This document shows positions 1-8,360 of a stretch of 33,965 bases of DNA, piece after piece. The notes beneath the pieces were generated by a model, which was given only the letters and a program-made list of their open reading frames with translations, had not been told where the DNA came from and made no database searches. The DNA comes from a virus. The stretch's first letter is position 1. Each line of letters begins with the position of its first letter. The stretch lies in IMG/VR virus record IMGVR_UViG_3300036781_000182, positions 1 to 33,965 of that record. One strand, given 5' to 3'. The translations under genes were made by a program, and so were the position numbers.

Positions 1-127
1 GTCATAGCGTTTCCTCGTTCTTGAAGTCAGAAAGGCCCCAACGTTGGGGCCTTTGATTTGGGAGCAGCCTGACTTAACGCAGAAGACCAAGCGACACGAG
101 GTATGCTACGAGGTGGGGGAGCGTGTC
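1..127. repeat. Terminal direct repeat, left copy (assembly overlap of a circular genome)
   Basis: These bases are identical to the last 127 bases of the window. A perfect overlap of exactly 127 bases is typical of the k-mer overlap a de Bruijn assembler leaves on a circular or circularly permuted molecule, so I read it as closure and not as biological terminal redundancy. Positions 3-5 are the complement of the start codon of the tail accessory gene annotated in full at the right end. Confidence 0.93.
31..54 (-). terminator. Perfect 24-base palindrome, probable terminator after the small 66-aa gene
   Basis: A GC-rich self-complementary element with 12-base arms begins with AAAGGCCCC. It lies about 20 bases past the stop of the 66-aa gene and just upstream, across the circle junction, of the gp4-like gene start. 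Only three T follow the stem on the minus strand, so termination may be partial and let late transcripts continue. A second copy appears at 33869-33892 because of the terminal overlap. Confidence 0.6.
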
Positions 128-274
128 GCCGTTTGCGGCAGCGGTGCCTTGAACTGCGCCGGTTGCGCCGTAGAAACCAAGCGTGAGCGTTGGGTCATTG
201 GCGATGATGGTGCCAAGCTGGCCACCCGTGTAGACGGCTGGTGCGTTGGCGGTTTCGGTATTAGGTGCGGACAT
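74..274 (-). CDS. Small virion-associated protein candidate, 66 aa
   Basis: I do not recognise a family. The gene sits directly downstream of the coat gene, and AGGAAC precedes its ATG at good spacing, so it is probably translated from the same late region. The protein is rich in Ala, Gly and Thr and has no charged core. Its first 25 residues resemble those of the 125-aa protein at 17498-17875: both start M(S/T)APN, followed by an APAV/TPAV block, two Gly, one Gly and two Ile. That suggests a shared N-terminal module on two small, possibly capsid- or tail-attached proteins. A decoration or fibre-like role is inferred from position only. Confidence 0.7.
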   Translation of the reverse strand: MSAPNTETANAPAVYTGGQLGTIIANDPTLTLGFYGATGAVQGTAAANGDTLPHLVAYLVSLGLLR

Positions 275-305
275 AGTTGTTCCTTTTCAGATGTGGTTCT
301 AGAAA

Positions 306-319
306 GGGGCCGAAGCCCC
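306..319 (-). terminator. Hairpin with UUCG loop after the coat gene
   Basis: On the minus strand the sequence reads GGGGC-TTCG-GCCCC followed by TTTCTAG, five bases after the coat stop codon. A very stable UUCG tetraloop with a short T tract fits an intrinsic terminator or a 3' end stabiliser. With the upstream promoter-like motif it delimits the coat gene as its own unit. Confidence 0.75.
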
Positions 320-324
320 GTTCA

Positions 325-1599
325 TTAGGTTGTCGCGATGCGAACACCAAGTTGGTCGTACAGCGTGTTCCAAGCAACCATGACGTCGAAACGCATGATT
401 TCTTGACCAGTCTGAACGTCGGACATCTGCCAGACACGGATTGGCACGTTGGTGGACGTGTCCTTCGTGCTGAACACGATACCGGTGGAAGGGCGATCCA
501 GTTCCTTTGCAGCCACAACGATAGCGTCGCGGTCAAAGGCCAGGGCGTTCTGAGTCACGGCACCAGAGGCACCCAGCACGTTGATGGTGCTGCCCGAAGC
601 TGGAGCCTGCGAGACGTTTTGGAAGCCACCGTAGGTGATGATAGCCGGAGCAATCGTCAGCGTGGTGTTGCCAGAGCCGTCGTCAACTGACTTGACTTGG
701 ACCGAGAATTGCTGCAGCGTACCGAGCGTTTCCTTGGTCTGTGGGTTGACCATGTAGACACCAGTCGCACCAGAGCCGATGGTGAACACGTCACCAACGT
801 TCAGGGAAGTCGTGGTAGCCGTCCAGCCAGAGGTTGCCAGGGTAGACGTGTTGACGCCGTTTGCTGGGTAGGTGTTGTTCGCAGGAACCGTGGTAGCCAC
901 GACAGGGGAACCGCCGTAGGTGCCGTTGACGTGTGCCTTGACCAGTTGGTTCATGAACACGCGGAAGTTGCTGAAGTCACCTTGCATACCGGTGCTGTAG
1001 TTCTTCGAGATTTCTGGACCTGGGTTGAAGTACGTCAGGTTGGAAGTCGCAAGGACAGCGTTGAAGTCAGGGTCGTTCAGGAGGGTGCGACGATCAGCAC
1101 CAGCCATTGGAGCGTCATTCTTCTGCAGGAGGGCTTGAGCCTTCGTGACAGCTGGGAGAGCTGTACCACCGGAGCCACCAGTCAGCGCGGTACCAGGGGT
1201 ACCAACGGTGTTGAAGAACTTCGTGATGAGGCCTTGACCAACTGATTCGATCTTGGAAGCCAGGGCGCGAGCCGATGGTTCCGCAACCTTCTCAAAGTAG
1301 TCCTCAATCGAGAACGTCATTTCCTGCGAGGTGAGCGCGTAGGAGGTGTTGTAAGGGTCTGTGAACGTCAGCGGGGTGTACGTTTCAACGATTGGTTGCT
1401 GGTTGATGACCGCGCCAACGTTGACCGTTGGACGTGGCGGACGACGGATGTTGAAGTTCTGGCCGATTTGGGCTGACTTCACGCCGAATTCATCGTCAAA
1501 GCTTCGGTTAGATTGCTTGACGAGGTTGCACTCATTGCCGAGCACCATTGCGGCACGACGACCAATCATGCTGATTGTCTGGAGGGTATTTGCTGCCAT
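325..1599 (-). CDS. Major capsid protein, P22 coat (gp5)-like
   Basis: The product is a 424-aa coat protein of the P22 gp5 type. The N-terminal part has the long helix and early beta segment usual in this family, with a basic stretch at about residues 50-55 (NIRRPPRP), a TFTDP(Y/N) segment and a SIEDYFEKV..PS.RALASK block. The middle is Gly/Thr/Ser-rich, as in an inserted domain. I chose the ATG at 1599 because AAAGGAG lies seven bases upstream; an in-frame ATG 42 bases earlier has no ribosome site and adds an unlikely peptide. The gene follows scaffold and portal, as in P22, and is bracketed by its own promoter-like motif and a UUCG terminator, fitting very high late expression. Confidence 0.9.
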   Translation of the reverse strand: MAANTLQTISMIGRRAAMVLGNECNLVKQSNRSFDDEFGVKSAQIGQNFNIRRPPRPTVNVGAVINQQPIVETYTPLTFTDPYNTSYALTSQEMTFSIEDYFEKVAEPSARALASKIESVGQGLITKFFNTVGTPGTALTGGSGGTALPAVTKAQALLQKNDAPMAGADRRTLLNDPDFNAVLATSNLTYFNPGPEISKNYSTGMQGDFSNFRVFMNQLVKAHVNGTYGGSPVVATTVPANNTYPANGVNTSTLATSGWTATTTSLNVGDVFTIGSGATGVYMVNPQTKETLGTLQQFSVQVKSVDDGSGNTTLTIAPAIITYGGFQNVSQAPASGSTINVLGASGAVTQNALAFDRDAIVVAAKELDRPSTGIVFSTKDTSTNVPIRVWQMSDVQTGQEIMRFDVMVAWNTLYDQLGVRIATT

Positions 1600-1795
1600 T
1601 TCATGGCTCCTTTTGTGGGTTGAGACGCGAGCTTGCGTCACTAGAACGATTGACTAGTTGACCGGCAGTCTAAACCGAGGCCTGTTCACAGTACAGGGAC
1701 TGTTTTGGTTGTTGACCGGAACCACCGATGGCCCATTTAAGATATGGGGATCTGGTGAGCGTAAAGCTCGTGTGCTATTTAGCGCAATCCAACGA
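1600..1795. other. Intergenic leader of the coat gene
   Basis: No credible gene is seen. The segment carries the TAAATAGCAC motif near its upstream (right) end and a small inverted repeat (CAGT..ACTG, about 1689-1702), leaving a leader of roughly 170 bases before the coat ribosome site. A long leader ahead of the coat gene may stabilise or tune its mRNA; that is inference. Confidence 0.6.
1771..1784 (-). promoter_or_regulatory. Promoter-like motif CGCTAAATAGCACA before coat gene
   Basis: On the minus strand the sequence reads GCGCTAAATAGCACA, located between the stop of the upstream small gene and the coat gene. The same CGCTAAATA or TAAATAGCAC string recurs before other units of this genome. 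No -35 hexamer lies 15-19 bases upstream, so it resembles a phage-specific or T4-late-like promoter more than a host sigma-70 promoter. Confidence 0.5.
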
Positions 1796-2029
1796 TCAAC
1801 ATGGGCGGATACCAGGTGAGTTGAGGGCTTCCCAAAGTGTGAGCTTGCAGGTCCTACCAAGCTCAAACATCAGGGCGTACTCGGCCACATCTGGTGGTTC
1901 GTGGAGACCCAAGTGGTGCTGCTGGCGCTTAGCACACCAAGCTTCAAACGTCAGATCACGCGCGGCCTTGCCCTGCTGATAGGCCAGGCAGAGCTCCTCC
2001 TTGCGCGTCCAGTTGGTGCCGCCGGTCAT
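1796..2029 (-). CDS. Hypothetical protein, 77 aa, coupled to scaffold
   Basis: I do not recognise a family. The ATG overlaps the scaffold stop codon (TGATG), a classic translational-coupling arrangement; a TTG one codon earlier is possible but less likely. The protein is compact and probably helical, starting MTGGTNWTRKEELCLAYQ and ending PGIRPC, with Trp, Cys and His spread through it and no membrane segment. It lies between scaffold and coat in the head-assembly operon, so a small assembly or virion role is plausible but unproven. Confidence 0.65.
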   Translation of the reverse strand: MTGGTNWTRKEELCLAYQQGKAARDLTFEAWCAKRQQHHLGLHEPPDVAEYALMFELGRTCKLTLWEALNSPGIRPC

Positions 2030-2943
2030 CAACGGCGACCATACTTCTTGCGGAACTCAGCCTCAAAGGCCGCTTGGTTGTCAATCTCCTCAAACTTCCT
2101 GGAGACGGACGCGGTACCTGAGACCTTGACCAATGGAGCAGGTGCGTTGGAGGTGCGTGGGGCCACCTTCACGACCTCAGCGGCTGGAGCAAGGCCAGCT
2201 TCCAACTTACCAAGCTCCAGTGCACGACGAATTGGGGTGAGCGCGTTCAAACGATCCACCTCCTCTGGGTGCTTCATCAGGTGGTACTGCAGCTGGACGC
2301 CGTTCTCCGATTCAGCACAGGCCGACAGGATCTCAGGTGTCCAAGCGGCGCGCAGTCCAGCCTTGACCTCCGCGATGGCGATGTCTCGCTCATCCGCAAA
2401 GTCAGGTGTGGTCTCCATGAACTTGGAGATGCGCTTTGACTCCTGCTCTTGGACCTGATGTTGGACCAGCTGCAGGTTGACTTGGTAGGCCGTCATGTCC
2501 CGCACGTACTTCTCAGTGTCACCGTTGTAGTTGGCGAAGACTGGAGCGTCCGCTGGGAGCTGGACAGCTGGTGCAGGAGCTTGGGCCACGGTTCCAGCGG
2601 CCTTGATGGCGGCCAGCTCAGCGCGAAGTGCAGCCGCATCAGCCTTGGCCGCCTCCATCAGCTGGATGGCCTTCTTGGTGCGCAGCAGCACGGAGTCAGG
2701 CTTGGCCTCTGGTTCCTCAGTGGTGACTTCAGCTTCAACCGCCGCCAGCTCTTCAACCTTCGCCTCAACCGCGGCTGACTCTTCGCTGACGACTTCCTCA
2801 GCCTTGACTTCAGGCTCGAGAACTGGTTCAGGAGCCACGTCATGGCGCTTGGAGAAGGCCTCGATGAACTGCTCTTGGGTCTCAGCAGTTTCCATGGTGA
2901 TGGGAGCGGCGACTTGAGCGGCGGTTTCAGTAGTCATTATCAT
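2029..2943 (-). CDS. Scaffolding protein
   Basis: This 304-aa protein has the composition and position of a head scaffold. An acidic, Glu/Ala/Val-rich low-complexity N-terminal third (about residues 35-80) is followed by a coiled-coil-like helix (about 85-120), a helical middle, and a basic C-terminus ending FRKKYGRR. A basic C-terminal tail binding the coat protein is the hallmark of P22-type scaffolds. It lies between portal and coat, as in that family. AAAGGA precedes the first ATG by six bases; an ATG two codons later is also possible. It should direct procapsid assembly and then leave or be degraded. Confidence 0.85.
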   Translation of the reverse strand: MIMTTETAAQVAAPITMETAETQEQFIEAFSKRHDVAPEPVLEPEVKAEEVVSEESAAVEAKVEELAAVEAEVTTEEPEAKPDSVLLRTKKAIQLMEAAKADAAALRAELAAIKAAGTVAQAPAPAVQLPADAPVFANYNGDTEKYVRDMTAYQVNLQLVQHQVQEQESKRISKFMETTPDFADERDIAIAEVKAGLRAAWTPEILSACAESENGVQLQYHLMKHPEEVDRLNALTPIRRALELGKLEAGLAPAAEVVKVAPRTSNAPAPLVKVSGTASVSRKFEEIDNQAAFEAEFRKKYGRR

Positions 2944-2955
2944 GTTGTCCTTTTG

Positions 2956-5130
2956 TTACTTGGTAGATGTGGTGATGCCACCGTAGGAGAGGTCTCCACC
3001 GAGTTCGGTTTCACCTAGATCCAGATCAGGAAGCTTGACTGCTTCAATGTGGTCGGCAGCGTCAAGCGCATGTCCGTGCATGTTGTCCACAACCGTAGCG
3101 GCTGCAGCAAGAGCGCGAATCTGCATCTGCTTCTCAGCAAGGTCCAGTTTGCGACGTTCAAGGGCCAGCTTCTCTTGGGAGAGTGCGTACTCCAGCTGAG
3201 CTTCTTGGGCTTCAAGCTGCAGACGTTGCTGGTCAATGTTGGTCTGTTGGTCCGACTTGCGCAGCTCAACGGCCTTGTCAAGCTTCAACAGCTTGTTCTC
3301 TTCCTGTGCCACCTGCAGCAGCTGCTCCTGTTGGGCGGAGTGCGCGTTGAGGGCCTGTAGGTTCTTCTGGGCCTGCATAAGCTGCTGCTTCAGCTGCATC
3401 ATCAGCTGTGGGTTGTCCTCACTGTGACCTTCGGAGGCCTGCAGAATCTCAGGTGGGACTGAGGCGCGCAGACGAGCCGCCGCTTCCTCATGGCCTGGGA
3501 AGTCTGAGTTGTGGACGATGATGTCGGCGATCAACGGCCCAGCGTTTGGGTAGGCGGTGATGAGGCGCATCATGCCAGCCACCGACTCCTCACGCTTGGT
3601 GGCGTAGGATGGGCCAGCGACAACCGCAACTCCATAGTCACCATCGTCGTTCAGCTGCACGTTGGAGCCGGGGTGGTTCACCTGCACAACACGAGTGGTG
3701 CCTGAGATCGTGGTGGCCTGAATTGTGCGTGGTGCGTCGTAGAACTCTGGAATCGCGGCCAAGAGAATGCAGCCCGTGTGTTCAACCGCCTGCACAAGGT
3801 TCTCATACCAGTGGGAGTTGGACGTGTGGGCATTCTCAGTGCGCGCTTGAATGGCGATGCCAGAGACCTCGTTGGAGGTGGCGCCAAGTGATGGGTCAAA
3901 GATACCAAAGACCGACTTGATGCCGTCCACCGCCTGGGCGACCAGAGCCAGCGAGGCCTGAATTGGAACCTCGCCAAGATCGCGGTAAGGTGGGTTGGAA
4001 CCTTCATCGGTCTTGTAGAGAAGCAGGCCGATGTTGGACACGTTGGCGTCGCGCCAGTCGTTTTCATAGTCTGCAATCTGCTTGTCCGTGGCGATGTAGG
4101 GGGCGGTGGCCGCCGACATTACCATCTTGCCCGCCAGAGACAGGTTGTAGTTCAACATGATCTGGGAGTCACGTGCACGTTCCACGACACCCTTCAACGT
4201 GCGCTTGCCGTTCAGCCAGTATTCATCACCCTTCACGCAGACGATTGGGATGTACTCACCAGGCCAAGTCGTGTTGGAAAGGACCTCAACCTCGTTCAGC
4301 ACGCACTGACGGATGGTGCACTTCTGGATGGTGCGCTTGGAACGAATGGAAATGGCACCCAGCGCCAACAGGTCCTTGTCGTACTCTTCAGCGTAGCGTA
4401 CCTCCCCAGTCGTGTTGTTCACGAGGCAGTAAAGCGTGGCTGGCTTGTAGTCCTTGAAGTAGTATTCCACCAGAGTAATATTCTCCTCCGTCATCCAAAT
4501 TGGCTGCTGGAACTGCATGGCACCGGTCCACGAGTGTTCACCCATGTCCATGTCAAGCTTGGAGCCACCGTACTTGCGGCGGTACTCAGAGTGGGACAGG
4601 TTGACGGAGACGAAGGCGTACTCCATGTCCTTGGCCGTGGCTGACTTGTGGTTGGGGTCCAGCATGACCGTGTTGGGGTCCGAGATCTCCTCAATCACCA
4701 ACTTCTGGTTGTCCGTCTTGTTGGACTCGTACTCCGAGATGACGCGCCAGTAACCAATGCCGGTGGCGGCGGCATACCAGCCACCGTTGTAGTAGGCGTT
4801 CTTGGCGCCAGAGTCATCTTGAATGTTGCGGATCAGGTCCTCACGAGCATCCGCGCCTTCCTCATCCGCGTCATCACGTGGGGCGATGTGGATGGAGGGC
4901 AGGTTGGTGCGCAGTGGGTTGGTGATCTGGCGGAGGAACAGGTCCGTGCGGTCTTGGGTGATGGCTGGGAAGCCCTGCGATTCAAGGTTCTGGCGGATGG
5001 ACTCCTGCCATTGATCACCCGAGATGAAGCGCAGCATCTCCGTGCTGTCAAGTTGGAACTCGGACCAAGCACCACGGCAGGTGACCCAGCGTTCCTTGGC
5101 TTCCTTGAGAATTTCGTCATCAGTCTTCAT
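2956..5130 (-). CDS. Portal protein, P22 gp1-like
   Basis: The product is a 724-aa protein matching the size and style of P22-type portals, which form the dodecameric DNA gate. The N-terminus has a helical WVTCRGAWSEFQ / RFISGDQW segment typical of this portal class, followed by the FLRQITNPLRTNLPSI region. The last 200 residues are a long Gln/Leu-rich helical stretch consistent with the C-terminal barrel or crown. The ATG overlaps the stop of the GroES-like gene (ATGA), and AAGGACA lies upstream. It sits after terminase and before scaffold, the canonical packaging-head order. Confidence 0.92.
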   Translation of the reverse strand: MKTDDEILKEAKERWVTCRGAWSEFQLDSTEMLRFISGDQWQESIRQNLESQGFPAITQDRTDLFLRQITNPLRTNLPSIHIAPRDDADEEGADAREDLIRNIQDDSGAKNAYYNGGWYAAATGIGYWRVISEYESNKTDNQKLVIEEISDPNTVMLDPNHKSATAKDMEYAFVSVNLSHSEYRRKYGGSKLDMDMGEHSWTGAMQFQQPIWMTEENITLVEYYFKDYKPATLYCLVNNTTGEVRYAEEYDKDLLALGAISIRSKRTIQKCTIRQCVLNEVEVLSNTTWPGEYIPIVCVKGDEYWLNGKRTLKGVVERARDSQIMLNYNLSLAGKMVMSAATAPYIATDKQIADYENDWRDANVSNIGLLLYKTDEGSNPPYRDLGEVPIQASLALVAQAVDGIKSVFGIFDPSLGATSNEVSGIAIQARTENAHTSNSHWYENLVQAVEHTGCILLAAIPEFYDAPRTIQATTISGTTRVVQVNHPGSNVQLNDDGDYGVAVVAGPSYATKREESVAGMMRLITAYPNAGPLIADIIVHNSDFPGHEEAAARLRASVPPEILQASEGHSEDNPQLMMQLKQQLMQAQKNLQALNAHSAQQEQLLQVAQEENKLLKLDKAVELRKSDQQTNIDQQRLQLEAQEAQLEYALSQEKLALERRKLDLAEKQMQIRALAAAATVVDNMHGHALDAADHIEAVKLPDLDLGETELGGDLSYGGITTSTK

Positions 5131-5702
5131 TGGGTGTCCTTAGTGTCTTGGCGCAGGATGGCGATGGGCTCATGCTCACCTGCGTTGTGTAGTTCGATGC
5201 CGTCCAACCCAACACCGTCGATCTTCAGTGTGTAGGCGGTTGAGGCCGGTTGGCGTGCAATCAACACGCGATCTCCAACGTTGACTCCAGTGAGCTTACC
5301 AGCCGCCACACACACGGCCCAACGGGTAGGCTCTTGAGGAGCGGGCATGTAGATGCCTGAAACCGTCTGGTACTCCTTCTCCTCTTCCTCCCAGTAGTAG
5401 AGCCAGGTCTTCTGCGACCCAACTCCAAGGGTGGAGCCACGACGGTAGGCCAAGATGGAGTTGTCGGCGGTGTTGCGCACGGTGATGTTGGTCAAGGGGT
5501 CCTTGAATTCATAGGAGGCTGGGCGAGCGGACATGAGGATCTCATCACCCGCTTCAAGCACTGAGTCTGGGCCAGCGGCGTACACCGTGTTCCATTCAGT
5601 GGTCATCGTCAGCTTGTTGAGGAGGGTGATGGCGCCATGGCGGAACTGCTCAGGCTTGTCCTCATGGGTGTAGAGAACGGTGGTGTTGGGTGCGAGCATC
5701 AT
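5127..5702 (-). CDS. Tandem GroES-like (co-chaperonin-fold) protein
   Basis: The 191-aa protein appears to be two fused GroES-like domains. Residues about 3-90 and 95-187 align with each other: TEW/TRW, then AAG, then GD(E/R)(I/V)L, then (S/A)R(P/QP)AS and a closing IL/AIL strand. The second copy looks most like GroES, with EEEEKEYQTVSGIY where GroES has its mobile loop with a Gly-Ile, then a VGDRVLI strand and a final IAIL. A host GroES is about 97 aa with one domain, so 191 aa fits two. It lies between terminase and portal, whose neighbour coat family needs GroEL/GroES in P22. The start is uncertain: two consecutive ATGs have no clear ribosome site, and a TAAATA motif lies only eight bases upstream. 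Function as a co-chaperonin is inferred; a virion role is also possible. Confidence 0.6.
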   Translation of the reverse strand: MMLAPNTTVLYTHEDKPEQFRHGAITLLNKLTMTTEWNTVYAAGPDSVLEAGDEILMSARPASYEFKDPLTNITVRNTADNSILAYRRGSTLGVGSQKTWLYYWEEEEKEYQTVSGIYMPAPQEPTRWAVCVAAGKLTGVNVGDRVLIARQPASTAYTLKIDGVGLDGIELHNAGEHEPIAILRQDTKDTQ

Positions 5703-5706
5703 AGGT

Positions 5707-5719
5707 TAATATTTAGCGT
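5707..5719 (-). promoter_or_regulatory. Motif CGCTAAATATTAA before the GroES-like gene
   Basis: On the minus strand ACGCTAAATATTAACC lies in the short gap before the GroES-like/portal/scaffold genes. The 13-base core is identical to the one at 10392-10404. It is so close to the ATG that, if it is a promoter, the mRNA would be nearly leaderless. Confidence 0.4.
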
Positions 5720-5737
5720 GATGGTTAGGCGACGTCA

Positions 5738-5974
5738 TCAAGATGTTGAGCCGCGGGTGGAGGTTGTTGACTGCCAGGCCCAGATGCCGAGGTTTGGTGG
5801 GAGTTCAAGCCCAACCAACTTGTTCAGCTCATGGATCTGCACGAGTAGGGTGTGTTCTTGGTCCTTCAGCTGACGTGCCACGTTGGAGATGTCGAGCAGG
5901 TTGAGCTGCACGAGTTGAAGGTCGCGCATCAACGCGGCCAGCTCCACTTGGTTGATGAAGTCGTCAGCTCTCAT
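5738..5974 (-). CDS. Hypothetical coiled-coil protein, 78 aa
   Basis: I do not recognise a family. The ATG overlaps the large terminase stop (ATGA), so it is translationally coupled to it. Residues about 8-55 are a Leu/Gln-rich amphipathic helix suited to a coiled coil, and the tail is Ser/Thr-rich. Small helical proteins at this place in packaging operons sometimes bind the terminase or portal; nothing in the sequence proves that here. Confidence 0.7.
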   Translation of the reverse strand: MRADDFINQVELAALMRDLQLVQLNLLDISNVARQLKDQEHTLLVQIHELNKLVGLELPPNLGIWAWQSTTSTRGSTS

Positions 5975-7554
5975 CGCCGTGTGATCTGAAAACGAGGTGA
6001 GACACCAGCGTTGGCTGGGCGGTTGAACTGGTCAATGGACTTGGCTGTATCCACACCTGAGAGGATGAGGTAACGGAGGCAGTCCATCAAGTGATCAGCA
6101 CCCTTCAAGGCGCCCTTTTCATAGCGGTACTTCTTGTACTCCGCCTTGGTGTTGGGGCAGGTGTTGAAGATGAAGAGCTTACCAGTTGCGAGGTTGTCAA
6201 GCACCTGTTGGATGCCTGGGGCCAGCGAGTTCTTGGAGTCCGCCATTTGCAAGTCATGCTCGTTGCGGTAGATGTCCTTCACCAGCTTGCCATCGGAGGA
6301 GGTTCGTCCACCACCTGACGGGTCACAGACCCCAGGGATCTTGAAACCAGCCTGAACGTTGCGCTGCTTGATGGCGTCAGCGTGGATGACGGTGACCGCC
6401 TTTGACTGGTAGTGCTCCGAGTAGACGAACTTGACTCCATCGTCTGGGTTGATGGCGCACCACAGGACCGCGGTTGGATCCTCCCACCCAAAGTCCATTG
6501 CGAAGCAGCGCTTCCAGTGCTTGGGAATTGGGAAGGGCTCCACGAAGACGGTTTCAGGGTTGACTGGGTAGACGGCACCTGACCCAAGGGCTGGGATACC
6601 CTTGCTCTTCGCGTCTCTCAGCGATTCAGGCATGCCCTGCAGCTGCTCGTTCATGGCCGTGTAGGTGACATGGGGCACGTCGGTCCACTCACAGCGCACC
6701 ACCATCTTTGAGGAGCGCGAGCCATCCGTCGTCTTGATTGGACCTGTGATGAAGTCGGTTGACCCAAGGAAGTTCTCCACCGTCTGGGACATGCCCTCCA
6801 GTGGAGTGAAGGTGAGCATCAGCTTGCCACCGGTGGTGATGAGCCGGGTCTTGCACTCTTCATAGATCTCAACGCTGGGCTCTTCATCCAGCCAGATCAA
6901 GTCGGCTTGGAAGCCGTAGAAGGCTCGCACCCCTGATTCATAGGAGATGAGGTCGATGGTTGAGATTCCACCTGAGGCGTGGCGCACCTGCATGGACGAG
7001 ATCATGGACTCGGCCTTCTGCGTGTCACGAAGGGACTCAAAGACGATGTAGTCCTTTGGAATCAGGCCGGTGCCCAGCTCTCCAACCTCGCCCAGCAGCT
7101 TCTTTTGGATGACCTTGCGCATCCACTTGGTGTCCACACCGGCAATCACGATCCTTGGTGGGGTGTGGAAGCGGAGACCGGCCCACCAGTCGGGGTAGAG
7201 GCCGGTAGCATGGAGGACGCACTCATAGCCCGCGGTGGTCGTCTTTCCAATCTGGTTGGCGGCGATGAGGGCGCGGAAGGTGTAGTCTTGACCAGCTTGG
7301 AAGAAGTACAGGGCCTGTGGGTACAGGTGGCGGCTCCAAGTCTCGGCGTAAGGTTTGGTGGGTTCAAGGAGGACCACATTGCCCTGTTCATCCTCCTCAG
7401 TTGGCCAAGATGAGTTCTGGGTGCCCGTCCACACCACCGGCTGGAAACCGTGGTTGGCGCCATCGGAGCCCTTGTCCGGATAGAAGGAGGTGATGAGGTT
7501 CTCACGCTTGCGGCGCTGGACCTCTTCAAGCAGCTCTTGTAGGTCGTAGTCCAA
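5971..7554 (-). CDS. Terminase large subunit (ATPase and nuclease)
   Basis: This 527-aa packaging motor protein shows the full set of motifs. The Walker A variant AANQIGKTT is at residues 98-106, the Walker B with catalytic Glu LIWLDEEP at 219-226, and the coupling motif LTFTPLEG at 248-255. A C-terminal RNase H-like nuclease has acidic residues at D354 (FAMDFGWEDP), D411 (CDPSG) and D487/D491 (GADHLMDCLRYL). It pumps DNA into the procapsid through the portal and cuts it. It follows the small subunit by two bases. Confidence 0.95.
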   Translation of the reverse strand: MDYDLQELLEEVQRRKRENLITSFYPDKGSDGANHGFQPVVWTGTQNSSWPTEEDEQGNVVLLEPTKPYAETWSRHLYPQALYFFQAGQDYTFRALIAANQIGKTTTAGYECVLHATGLYPDWWAGLRFHTPPRIVIAGVDTKWMRKVIQKKLLGEVGELGTGLIPKDYIVFESLRDTQKAESMISSMQVRHASGGISTIDLISYESGVRAFYGFQADLIWLDEEPSVEIYEECKTRLITTGGKLMLTFTPLEGMSQTVENFLGSTDFITGPIKTTDGSRSSKMVVRCEWTDVPHVTYTAMNEQLQGMPESLRDAKSKGIPALGSGAVYPVNPETVFVEPFPIPKHWKRCFAMDFGWEDPTAVLWCAINPDDGVKFVYSEHYQSKAVTVIHADAIKQRNVQAGFKIPGVCDPSGGGRTSSDGKLVKDIYRNEHDLQMADSKNSLAPGIQQVLDNLATGKLFIFNTCPNTKAEYKKYRYEKGALKGADHLMDCLRYLILSGVDTAKSIDQFNRPANAGVSPRFQITRR

Positions 7555-7556
7555 GT

Positions 7557-8003
7557 TCAGGAACCCACTCTTACAATCATCCCGTTCTTTGTGTCGTGCG
7601 CGGCCAGGTGCTTCTCAAGCTCCTTTTGAAGCTCCTCATCACTGAGCCTACGCAGCTTTTCCTGTTCAGCTGGAGGCACCCAAGGATCACGGTTGAGCTC
7701 TTTATGCAGGATGGCGAGTGCCTTGAGGCTGTTGGTTCGAATCTGTCCACGCTCCTCTTTGTCCTCCACGGCCCAGGGATCCTCTTGAGCCGCGTTGTAC
7801 AGCTCTTGTTGAATACGCTCGGCGTAGTGCGCGCGACCCATGTTGATGAGAACGATGAGCTCTTGGTTGCGGGTCAAGGTGGAGTAGGAGCAGCCAAAGG
7901 CGTCGGCGATCACCTTGTTGGAGAGGTTCAGCCTGGCCAGCTGGATGAGACGTGGCTCCCAGGTGGAGCGCTCATCTTCTCTGAAGAATGCAGTTTCACG
8001 CAT
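7557..8003 (-). CDS. Terminase small subunit
   Basis: The 148-aa product has an N-terminal helix-turn-helix-like segment (about residues 17-50, with LSNKVIADAFGCSYSTLTRN), a central helical oligomerisation region and a charged C-terminal helix (EEELQKELEKHL type), the usual layout of a DNA-recognising small terminase. It is immediately upstream of the large subunit. The ATG overlaps the end of the preceding 51-aa gene by eight bases, and GAAGGTG lies upstream. Confidence 0.85.
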   Translation of the reverse strand: MRETAFFREDERSTWEPRLIQLARLNLSNKVIADAFGCSYSTLTRNQELIVLINMGRAHYAERIQQELYNAAQEDPWAVEDKEERGQIRTNSLKALAILHKELNRDPWVPPAEQEKLRRLSDEELQKELEKHLAAHDTKNGMIVRVGS

Positions 8004-8151
8004 TTGGTGTCACCTTCTTGGTTGTAGGAACGTATTTAATCGACTGAGGATCGCGTAGCCCGTTGCGGTAGGTTGGAAAGAGCATGCCGTCCTTCAAATA
8101 TCGATCATCAAAGGCGTGACGCTTCAACCTCTTGAGCTTAGCCGCGTTCAT
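7996..8151 (-). CDS. Small basic protein, 51 aa
   Basis: A short gene with ATG overlapping the stop of the 70-aa gene (ATGA) and ending eight bases inside the small terminase gene. The protein is basic (MNAAKLKRLKRHAFDDRYLK at the start) and has a Tyr/Pro-containing middle. I know no family. Tight packing between two genes of the same operon is the main evidence that it is real. Confidence 0.6.
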   Translation of the reverse strand: MNAAKLKRLKRHAFDDRYLKDGMLFPTYRNGLRDPQSIKYVPTTKKVTPNA

Positions 8152-8360
8152 GGTGCGCTGAAGAACTTCTCTTGATCGTAGAAGTGCTTAAGTTGGCTGT
8201 GGAGAAAGTCGAGCTGCAGCTGCAGGACGTACTTTTCAGACGGTTTAATGGAGGCGTCAATCAGCCGGTGTGTTTCATCCAGGCGGTTCAACAGCGATTG
8301 GACGTTGGTGGTGTAGCGAGAAGGTTCAACGACCTTCAGCACGGGTGGTTTCTTGATCAT
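8148..8360 (-). CDS. Hypothetical helical protein, 70 aa
   Basis: I do not recognise a family. AAGGTAAC precedes the ATG, giving a good ribosome site. The sequence is helical, with heptad-like Leu/Gln positions (LLNRLDETHRLI, then QLQLDFLHSQLKHF), suggesting a small coiled coil. It sits between a GIY-YIG gene and the terminase genes, in a chain of overlapping small genes. Confidence 0.65.
   Translation of the reverse strand: MIKKPPVLKVVEPSRYTTNVQSLLNRLDETHRLIDASIKPSEKYVLQLQLDFLHSQLKHFYDQEKFFSAP

Noticed and set aside
1654-1866. Minus-strand 70-codon frame before the coat gene
   Set aside because: Overlaps the better-supported 77-aa gene and the promoter-like motif, and has no ribosome site.
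8033-8038. TAAATA on the minus strand before the small terminase gene
   Set aside because: It lies inside the 51-aa gene and lacks both the CGC prefix and the GCAC suffix.
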